The notes under the pieces: generated by a model | Seen by the model: only the letters and a program-made list of their open reading frames with translations | The model's database searches: none | What the model was told of the DNA's origin: nothing | NCBI RefSeq assembly: GCF_001458175.1 | Contig: NZ_CYPW01000001.1 | Location: forward strand, 1 to 64,000 | Direction: 5' to 3' | DNA length: 64,000 bases | Origin: Shimia marina | GTDB taxonomy: Bacteria > Pseudomonadota > Alphaproteobacteria > Rhodobacterales > Rhodobacteraceae | In this document: piece after piece, positions 58,168 through 64,000 of the stretch | Numbering within the stretch: the first letter of the stretch is position 1 | Layout of the letters: every line of letters begins with the position of its first letter | Made by a program: the position numbers and the translations under genes

Positions 58168-59373
58168 ATGGCTTATTCCATGCCCAAAAGCGCCCGTTTG
58201 ATTGGCACCGGTCTGGCACTCAGTGTATTGGCGGCCTGTGAGGGTGGCTTTGATTACGACTTCCGCGGCGATGTTGGCGGCGGGCTGGACACCAGTGATG
58301 CGGCGCTGACGGCAACCGCCAAACGCCCGCAACCCGATGACCGGGGCGTGATTTCCTATCCGAATTATCAAGTGGCGGTGGCCCAGCGGGGCGACACTTT
58401 GCAGGATGTGTCACAACGCGTGGGCATTCCCGCCGAAGAGTTGGCCCGCACCAATGGCATCGCGGTGGATGCCGCGCTGCGCCAAGATGAGATCATCGCC
58501 CTGCCCTACCGCGTGGCAGAACCCTCTGCGGCCACAGGTGGCAGCGGCATGGTCACCCCTCCGGGCGGCGTGGACATCGCAGCATTGGCCGGTGGGGCTA
58601 TCAACAATGCCGATACCTCTGTGCAAACAGAAACGCTGCAGCCTGTGGCACAGCCGCCCAAAGATGCGCCAACGGGTGTGGAACCGATCAAGCATATTGT
58701 GAAACGCGGTGAAACCGCCTTTACCATCGCGCGGCTGTACAATGTCTCCGTACGGGCCTTGGCCGAATGGAATGGGCTGGGCAGTGATTTCACCATTCGG
58801 GAAAATCAGACGCTGTTGATCCCGCCAGCGGATCCGGCCGCAGAGAAGAAAGCGCAACAAACCGCAGCGACCAGCGCGGCCGCCACCAGCAAACCCGGCG
58901 AAGGCTCCCGCACGCCGACACCGCCGAGCGCGTCACAACCGCTGCCTGATGACAGCGCCACAGCCGCAGCCGCAACGCTTGAGCCGCCCAAAGGGCCTGA
59001 CCTGTCTAAAGAGCAGAGCGCCAGCACGGCGGCGATGAGCTATCCGGTGTCCGGCAAGATCATCCGCCCCTATGCCAAGGGTAAGAACAATGGCATCGAC
59101 ATTGCCGGTGACGCCGGCGCGCCGGTGTCTGCCGCAGCAGACGGAAAAGTCGCGGCCATCACCACAGATGCGGATGACGTGACCATTCTGGTGGTGCGCC
59201 ATCCCAAAAATCTGATGACGGTCTATTACAACGTGGCGGATGTGAAAGTGGCCAAAGGCGCCAACGTCAAACGTGGACAGGCCATGGCGGCGCTGCCTGC
59301 GGAAAATGCCTTTGTGCATTTTGAAGTGCGGGACGGTTTTGACAGTGTGGATCCAGCGCCTTACCTGAAATAG
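58168..59373 (+). CDS. nlpD: NlpD-like LysM/M23 lipoprotein
   Basis: 401 aa. Signal peptide with lipobox LSVLAAC (lipid Cys near residue 25). Two LysM peptidoglycan-binding domains (about 70-115, VAVAQRGDTLQDVSQRVG; about 177-220, HIVKRGETAFTIARLYN), a Pro/Ala/Ser-rich linker, then an M23-type domain (about 293-401; SGKIIRPYAKGKNNGIDIAGDAG). The metal-ligand histidines are not present, as in E. coli NlpD, so it probably activates amidases at division rather than cutting peptidoglycan itself. GAGGA precedes the ATG. It lies 174 bases after pcm. Confidence 0.87.
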   Translation: MAYSMPKSARLIGTGLALSVLAACEGGFDYDFRGDVGGGLDTSDAALTATAKRPQPDDRGVISYPNYQVAVAQRGDTLQDVSQRVGIPAEELARTNGIAVDAALRQDEIIALPYRVAEPSAATGGSGMVTPPGGVDIAALAGGAINNADTSVQTETLQPVAQPPKDAPTGVEPIKHIVKRGETAFTIARLYNVSVRALAEWNGLGSDFTIRENQTLLIPPADPAAEKKAQQTAATSAAATSKPGEGSRTPTPPSASQPLPDDSATAAAATLEPPKGPDLSKEQSASTAAMSYPVSGKIIRPYAKGKNNGIDIAGDAGAPVSAAADGKVAAITTDADDVTILVVRHPKNLMTVYYNVADVKVAKGANVKRGQAMAALPAENAFVHFEVRDGFDSVDPAPYLK

Positions 59374-59473
59374 GGCGCGGGCATTCACGGGACAACGTGG
59401 CGGTGTGGCAGGCTGCGTTTCGTCCCGACGTCAGCCGCAGGAGACAGCGATCAAACGCTCTTATGGCGCGCCG

Positions 59474-59580
59474 CCAGCCCCCAAACACAGCCCTAATTGG
59501 GGGCCAGCTCCCAAACACAGCCTTAAATTGGGGGCCAGCCCCCAAACCCAGCCTTAAATTGGGGGCCAGCCCCCAAACCC
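59474..59580 (+). repeat. Tandem 30/31-base repeat array, 3.5 units
   Basis: Units begin at 59474 (30 bases), 59504 (31), 59535 (31) and 59566 (partial). Consensus starts CCAGCCCCCAAACACAGCC and ends AATTGGGGG. Each junction (TTGGGGGCCAGCCCCCAA) can fold into a hairpin. It lies in the gap after nlpD, in front of a dispersed 26-base motif. Confidence 0.8.
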
Positions 59581-59604
59581 CCGGGATATTTCTGTCAAGA
59601 GGAA
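59579..59604. repeat. Dispersed 26-base motif, copy B
   Basis: CCCCGGGATATTTCTGTCAAGAGGAA (given as two parts: CCCCGGGATATTT then CTGTCAAGAGGAA). Inverted copy of the motif at 55621-55646, with 2 mismatches. Abuts the tandem repeat and ends 24 bases before the DUF815 ATPase stop. Confidence 0.55.
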
Positions 59605-59627
59605 GCGAGTGGGCTTGTCTCTTTGGA

Positions 59628-60470
59628 TCAGGGAAGCGCGACACCTTCGCGGCCTGCGAGATCCAGGAAGAACTGCCAAGCGACACGGCCAGAGCGCGCG
59701 CCGCGTGTGGCCTGCCATTCAATCGCTTCGGCGCGCAGGCGTTCTGGATCCACAGCGACACCATGGGCGGCGCAATAGCCATTAATCATTGCCAGATAGG
59801 CATCCTGTGAACAGGGGTGGAAGCCGAGCCAGAGGCCAAAGCGATCGGACAGGGAGACCTTTTCTTCCACCGCTTCCGCCGGGTTGATCGCACTGGAGCG
59901 TTCGTTTTCGATCATATCGCGTGGCATCAGGTGGCGGCGGTTGGAGGTGGCGTAGAAGACCACATTGTCCGGGCGCCCCTCGATGCCGCCATCCAGCACC
60001 GCTTTGAGGGATTTGTAATGCTGATCATCGTGGCTGAAGCTGAGGTCATCACAGAACAGGATGAAACGTTCCGAGCTGGCGCGCAGCAGGTTGAGCAGAC
60101 GGGAGACGGTGGGCAGGTCTTCGCGTTGCAGTTCAACAATTTTCAGCGGGAAACCTTCGGCCAGCACCTGCGCATGTACGGCTTTGACAATGGAGGATTT
60201 CCCCATGCCACGCGCGCCCCACAGGAGGGCGTTGTTGGCGGGCAATCCACGCGCGAACTGGCGGGTGTTGTCCAAGAGCGTGTCACGGGAGCGATCAATG
60301 CCCACCAGCAGATCCAGCGCGACGCGGTTGATCTGAGCCACCGGTTCCAGACGGTCAGGATCCACATGCCAGACAAAACCATCCGCCGCAGCAAAATCCG
60401 GCGCGGCCAGAGGTGCGGGGCTCAGGCGTTCCAGCGCCTCGGCGATGCGGGTCAATGTGATGTCATCCAT
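59628..60470 (-). CDS. DUF815 family AAA+ ATPase
   Basis: 280 aa. Walker A LLWGARGMGKSSIVKAV, Walker B FILFCDDLSFSHDD, sensor ATSNRRHLMPRDM. C-terminal region GVAVDPERLRAEAIEW and GARSGRVAWQFFLDL fits the family. Function in cells unknown. It lies downstream of tatC on the same strand but behind a strong terminator, so it is probably transcribed on its own. Confidence 0.85.
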   Translation of the reverse strand: MDDITLTRIAEALERLSPAPLAAPDFAAADGFVWHVDPDRLEPVAQINRVALDLLVGIDRSRDTLLDNTRQFARGLPANNALLWGARGMGKSSIVKAVHAQVLAEGFPLKIVELQREDLPTVSRLLNLLRASSERFILFCDDLSFSHDDQHYKSLKAVLDGGIEGRPDNVVFYATSNRRHLMPRDMIENERSSAINPAEAVEEKVSLSDRFGLWLGFHPCSQDAYLAMINGYCAAHGVAVDPERLRAEAIEWQATRGARSGRVAWQFFLDLAGREGVALP

Positions 60471-60541
60471 GGCGGGCCTCCGAAGTTGCTGCGCTTAAAA
60501 AGCACTTTCTTTGCACAACAACAAGGGCAGGCAGGTCGCAA

Positions 60542-60568
60542 AAAACGCGCCCCAAAGAGGCGCGTTTT
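60542..60568 (-). terminator. Intrinsic terminator after tatC
   Basis: AAAACGCGCC / GGCGCGTTTT perfect 10-bp stem with a 7-base loop. On the minus strand it ends in a run of T. It separates tatC from the DUF815 ATPase gene. Confidence 0.8.
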
Positions 60569-60587
60569 GATCTTACTGGCAGCGGCG

Positions 60588-61523
60588 TTATTTGCTGTCG
60601 ATGTCGGCGAGGTCTTCGGCCTCTTCGTCATCTTCAAAATAGACGCCCTCTTCCTTGAGTTTGGCGATGCGTTTTTTGTCCACACGGCGCACGAGGAAGA
60701 TGGAGATTTCATAAAGCCCATAGACCACTGAGAAGAGGATCAGCTGTGTCACCACATCGGGGGGCGTGACCAGAGCGGCCAGCACCAGAATGCCCACCAT
60801 GGCGTATTTACGCACAGAGGCCAGCCCATCGGCACTCACCAGACCCGCTTTGCCCATCAGGGTCAGCAGAACCGGCAACTGAAAGCACAGACCAAAGGCC
60901 ATGATGAATTTCAGCGTGATATCAAGGCTTTCATTGACCTTACCAAAGAAGGTGATCTGCACCCCTTCGCTGGCTTCAGGGGCTGTGGCCGCCACAGCAC
61001 CGGGCACGTCTTCGACCGCTGGCGCCATGAAGTTCGCAAAAACCGAGGCCACATCAGCAAAGCCGAGGAAGAATTGCATCGCCAGAGGGGTCACAACCAG
61101 CTGCGCAAAGGACGCGCCCAGAAGGAACATGAAGGGTGAGGCAATCATGAAGGGCAGGAAAGCGCCTTTTTCACTCTTATAGAGCCCCGGTGCCACAAAG
61201 CGCCAAAGCTGATAGCCGATCACCGGGAAGGCCAGCGCAAAACCGCCCACCATGGAAATGCGAAACAGTGTGAAGAGATATTCCTGTGGGGATGTGAACT
61301 GCAACGTGGGGGAGGGATCACCCAGATCACGCAACACCTCCACAATGGGGGCCACAAGGAAATGCAGCACGTGTTCGGCGATGAAATCACCACCGACGGG
61401 GATGAAGAAGAAGCTGATCGCCGCCACAAACGCCAGAACCGAGCGGATCAGGCGCGTGCGCAATTCGGCCAGATGCTCAATCAGCGGCGCAGCGCTGTCC
61501 TCAATCTCATCTGTGTTGCTCAT
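60588..61523 (-). CDS. tatC: Sec-independent (Tat) translocase subunit TatC
   Basis: 311 aa. Six membrane segments with the hallmark N-terminal HLAELRTRLIRS and the conserved FTSPQEYLFTLFRISM and FGLCFQLPVLL stretches. It is the twin-arginine signal receptor. Longer than E. coli TatC (258 aa), mainly through an acidic tail (EDDEEAEDLADIDSK) and a periplasmic insert near residues 160-190. Start overlaps the tatB stop by 4 bases. Several cofactor enzymes elsewhere may use this pathway. Confidence 0.92.
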   Translation of the reverse strand: MSNTDEIEDSAAPLIEHLAELRTRLIRSVLAFVAAISFFFIPVGGDFIAEHVLHFLVAPIVEVLRDLGDPSPTLQFTSPQEYLFTLFRISMVGGFALAFPVIGYQLWRFVAPGLYKSEKGAFLPFMIASPFMFLLGASFAQLVVTPLAMQFFLGFADVASVFANFMAPAVEDVPGAVAATAPEASEGVQITFFGKVNESLDITLKFIMAFGLCFQLPVLLTLMGKAGLVSADGLASVRKYAMVGILVLAALVTPPDVVTQLILFSVVYGLYEISIFLVRRVDKKRIAKLKEEGVYFEDDEEAEDLADIDSK

Positions 61524-61987
61524 GCCTCATCCTTCTTCGGCGCATCCTTGGCGGCCTTTTCAGCCGCGGCTTTCTCTGCCGCCTCTCTGTCCAGCCGTTC
61601 CTGTGCCATTTCTGCCGACTTCTGGCGGATTTTTTCCGCCGCTTCGGCGCGTTCTTTGGACAGCCGTGTGGTTTCGGCCCCCGGCTCATAGCTCATGGAG
61701 CGTTTGACCTCATTGGCGCTGTCATTGATGGCATCGGTGGCCGCTTTGAGCGGATTGGACACTTTGTTGAGCCCGTCGGTGGCGCCTTTCAGCGTATCGG
61801 TGACATCCTTGACGCCGGCCTGATCCGCCGCCTGGTTCATGGCGGAGGAAAACTCCCGCGCCATGCCTTTGGCCTTGCCCACAAAGCGCCCGACAGTGCG
61901 AAACAGCACTGGCAGATCTTTGGGGCCGACCACGATCAACGCGACAACACCAATCACCAAGAGTTCCGGTAATCCCAAATCAAACAT
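61520..61987 (-). CDS. tatB: Tat translocase subunit TatB
   Basis: 155 aa. Short N-terminal membrane helix with the TatB-type start MFDLGLPELLVIGVVALIVVGP (key residues: E near position 8, G-P hinge), amphipathic helix LPVLFRTVGRFVGKAKGM, then a charged, alanine-rich tail. Lies 17 bases after tatA, overlapping tatC. Confidence 0.9.
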   Translation of the reverse strand: MFDLGLPELLVIGVVALIVVGPKDLPVLFRTVGRFVGKAKGMAREFSSAMNQAADQAGVKDVTDTLKGATDGLNKVSNPLKAATDAINDSANEVKRSMSYEPGAETTRLSKERAEAAEKIRQKSAEMAQERLDREAAEKAAAEKAAKDAPKKDEA

Positions 61988-62004
61988 CAGAAATGGGCCT
62001 CAGA

Positions 62005-62223
62005 TCAGACTTTGTCTTTGTCGGTTTCCGGAGTGACATCCTTGGCCGTATCCGCCGCTTCTTCTTCCAGTTCCTGCTGGCCTTCGTTGATGCCTTTCTT
62101 AAACGAGGTGATGCCTTTGCCCACTTCACCCATCAGGCCGCTGATTTTGCCGCGGCCAAACAGCACCAGAACCACAACCGCAATCAGAAGAATGCCCGGC
62201 AGACCAATGTTTCCAATACCCAT
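62005..62223 (-). CDS. tatA: Tat translocase subunit TatA
   Basis: 72 aa. Membrane helix (GILLIAVVVLVLFGRGKI), FGRGKI hinge, amphipathic helix ISGLMGEVGKGITSFKKGI, acidic tail. First gene of tatABC on the minus strand, with AGAC-type sequence and GGGAGAG upstream of the ATG. The 185-base gap to the divergent YafY-type gene should hold promoters for both. Confidence 0.9.
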   Translation of the reverse strand: MGIGNIGLPGILLIAVVVLVLFGRGKISGLMGEVGKGITSFKKGINEGQQELEEEAADTAKDVTPETDKDKV

Positions 62224-62408
62224 GATGTCTCTCCCATGTCTCAGGCGTTTGCCTGCAAATTTAAACCTGTCTTGTACCTACCCCTTGGCAGAAAGGGGGA
62301 AAAGGCACGCGCGGGACTGAATGGCGGGAAATTACAGGTTTTCACGGGCCATTTTGACACTATTCTGTCAGGTGACATTATTTTGTCAGTAATAAGGGGA
62401 ATCGCCAG

Positions 62409-63080
62409 ATGGCCAGCTCGCAAAATCGCTCTGATCGGCTCTTTGCCCTGATGGAGATGCTCAAAGATGGGGAGTTGCATCGCGCAGAAGATCTGGCTGC
62501 GGCTTTGGCGGTATCCCTGCGCACGATTTACCGGGATATGAAAACGCTGGCAGCCAGCGGTGTGGCCATTGAAGGCGCACGCGGCACCGGCTATCGCGCC
62601 AAGGCCGCGCTGACCCTGCCGCCGCTCAACCTGACCGAAGAAGAGCTTGAGGCCCTGCATATCGGGCTGGCGGTGGTGGGCACGGGCATGGAAGGGCCGC
62701 TGCGGGCGGCGGCGGAAAGCCTGAGCGCAAAAATTGATGAAGCGCTGCCGGAAGAGGTGGGCGGCTTGGCGCAGGGGTTTGGTTTTGCCAGCTACCCCTT
62801 TGATCAGAACGTGCAGGCGCTGCGCCATCTTGAGCCGCTGCGCACCGCGATCCGGGCGAAACAGAAGCTCAGGATTGTCGACAGCCAACAGGACACTCGC
62901 GATGTGCGGCCTCTGAAACTGGCCTATTGGGGGCGGGTCTGGTCCCTGGCGGTCTGGGATGAAACCGCCCATGGCTTTGCCAGCCTGCGGGTGGACCAGC
63001 TTGCCGAGGTCACCCCCCTGCCCGGCCTGTTTGTGGAAGAACCGGGCAAGAGCCTGAGAGATTTTGAAAAGCAGCGTTAG
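62409..63080 (+). CDS. YafY-like HTH transcriptional regulator
   Basis: 223 aa. N-terminal helix-turn-helix (RLFALMEMLKDGELHRAEDLAAAL, quoted in parts: key RLFALMEML; AVSLRTIYRDMKTLAASG is the recognition region), then a WYL-type regulatory region (about 80-220; PLKLAYWGRVWSLAVWDE). The WYL motif is degenerate. Ligand and targets unknown. Divergent from tatA; convergent with the downstream ABC gene, whose stop is 2 bases past its own. Confidence 0.8.
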   Translation: MASSQNRSDRLFALMEMLKDGELHRAEDLAAALAVSLRTIYRDMKTLAASGVAIEGARGTGYRAKAALTLPPLNLTEEELEALHIGLAVVGTGMEGPLRAAAESLSAKIDEALPEEVGGLAQGFGFASYPFDQNVQALRHLEPLRTAIRAKQKLRIVDSQQDTRDVRPLKLAYWGRVWSLAVWDETAHGFASLRVDQLAEVTPLPGLFVEEPGKSLRDFEKQR

Positions 63081-63082
63081 GT

Positions 63083-64000
63083 TCAGGCCTGGGCCGGGAA
63101 CACAAAGCAGCGGTCGCGGCGGATGGTCAGCCAGAGCGCGGTGCCCTCTTTGGGCAGGAAGACATTGGGCACGGTCACCTTCAGATGTGAGGCGTCGTGA
63201 TCCATTTGAAATTCCACCAGACTTTCATTGCCCATAAAACGCGCGCGGGTCACGATGCCACGCGCCGCCACCCCATCGGAGGCTGTGGGCAGCGGGCCTT
63301 TGCCAGCGCGGTCAAAATCCAGCTTGAGATGCTGTGGACGGATCACGATCTCCACGGGGGCCCCATCGTCCAGACCCGGCGTGAGAAACTGACCAAACGG
63401 GGTTTCGGTCAGCGCCCCATGGCTGGTGGAGCGGATCACGTTGATGTCGCTGAAAAAGGCCACGGCCTGTTTGTCCACCGGGGCGTTGTAGATGTTATAT
63501 GGCGCGCCCTGCTGCACGATTCTCCCGTTGCGCATGAGCGCAATGTCATCAGCCATGCGCATGGCCTCTTCGGGCTCATGGGTCACCAGAAGGACGGCGG
63601 TGTCTTCCTCTTTGAGCACAGCGAGGGTTTCATCGCGGATGCCATCGCGCAGGCGGTTATCAAGGCCAGAGAACGGCTCATCCATCAACATGATGCGCGG
63701 GCGTGGTGCCAGCGCGCGGGCCAGCGCGATGCGCTGTTGTTCGCCGCCGGAGAGGACATGAGGGAATTTGTCGATGGCCCAGCCCAGATTGACCTTGGCA
63801 AGGAGTTCCTGAACGCGGGCGCGTTTGGCGTCTTTGCTGCCCTTGAGGCCAAAGGCGACATTGTCACAAACGCTCAGATGGGGGAACAGCGCGAAATCCT
63901 GAAACATCAGGCCGATCTGGCGGCGCTCTGGCGGGACACGAAAGACGGTGTCGCAGATCAGATTGCCGTCCACATAGATTTCACCGCTGTCCTGCATGTC
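63083..64000 (-). CDS. ABC transporter ATP-binding protein (FbpC/PotA type), 5' end beyond window
   Basis: Partial: the start and Walker A lie past 64000. Visible are the Q-loop (LMFQDFALFPHLSVCDNV), signature LSGGEQQRIALARALAPRP, Walker B RIMLMDEPFSGLD, H-loop LVTHEPEEAMRMAD, and a C-terminal TOBE region (about 100 aa before the stop, VEIVIRPQHLKLDFDR). This layout fits importers of iron(III), spermidine or similar; the subclass cannot be fixed without the permease genes. Confidence 0.85.
   Translation of the reverse strand, partial: DMQDSGEIYVDGNLICDTVFRVPPERRQIGLMFQDFALFPHLSVCDNVAFGLKGSKDAKRARVQELLAKVNLGWAIDKFPHVLSGGEQQRIALARALAPRPRIMLMDEPFSGLDNRLRDGIRDETLAVLKEEDTAVLLVTHEPEEAMRMADDIALMRNGRIVQQGAPYNIYNAPVDKQAVAFFSDINVIRSTSHGALTETPFGQFLTPGLDDGAPVEIVIRPQHLKLDFDRAGKGPLPTASDGVAARGIVTRARFMGNESLVEFQMDHDASHLKVTVPNVFLPKEGTALWLTIRRDRCFVFPAQA

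Overview
The window is chromosomal DNA from an alphaproteobacterium, most likely a marine member of the Rhodobacterales (Roseobacter group). This rests on protein style and gene order: Lrp regulator / DUF2849 / sulfite reductase / cysH / DUF934 / ferredoxin-NADP reductase; a form II aerobic CO-dehydrogenase-type cluster; dnaB-alr-MlaE/MlaF and radA-cvpA-purF blocks; and surE-pcm-nlpD followed by tatABC. The DNA is moderately GC-rich and dense with 4-base ATGA/GTGA/TTGA start-stop overlaps. I found no rRNA, tRNA, CRISPR array, phage or intact insertion sequence.

Layout. 0.3-3.0 kb (minus): two adjacent Kdo-transferase-type glycosyltransferases. 3.4-5.9 kb (plus): a membrane hybrid histidine kinase with CHASE, PAS, HisKA, ATPase and receiver parts. 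5.9-9.5 kb (minus): three tandem M20 amidohydrolase paralogues with identical 27-base spacers. 9.7-13.8 kb (plus): a DctB-like kinase, a DctD-like regulator with a degenerate AAA+ domain, and an MFS transporter, overlapping end to end. 13.9-15.7 kb (minus): a chemoreceptor. 15.8-20.6 kb: an assimilatory sulfate/sulfite reduction cluster under a divergent Lrp-type regulator. 20.7-22.8 kb: an Ala/Glu-rich membrane-anchored protein, infC starting at an ATA codon, and a secreted protein of unknown function. 22.9-31.5 kb (minus): coxD-coxE-xdhC-molybdopterin-binding protein-coxS-coxL-coxM plus a small membrane protein. 31.7-38.9 kb (plus): an unknown protein, pyrC, pyrE, dnaB behind DnaA boxes, alr, and an MlaE/MlaF lipid transport pair.

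38.9-48.3 kb is the accessory part. It holds a membrane protein, a large RTX protein with its own type I secretion ABC transporter and HlyD-type adaptor, a gene-poor stretch with a frameshifted nucleotidyltransferase, and a minus-strand PDZ/helical/thioredoxin-like fusion. 48.6-54.6 kb returns to housekeeping genes: a PqiA-like protein, radA, cvpA, a TAXI-type binding protein, a GlsB-like protein and purF. 54.6-64 kb carries DUF2199, a small protein, an SDR, surE-pcm-nlpD, a DUF815 ATPase, tatABC, a YafY-type regulator and the 3' part of an ABC transporter ATPase gene cut by the window edge.

For a second look I would pick four things: the RTX transporter ATPase whose C-terminus resembles a degenerate RsbW-type GHKL domain; the DctD-like regulator lacking the Walker A lysine and GAFTGA loop; infC's ATA start with a strong ribosome binding site; and the tandem M20 triplication beside a DctB/DctD-type system. 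No alignments or database searches could be run, so family calls rest on motifs, length and gene context.
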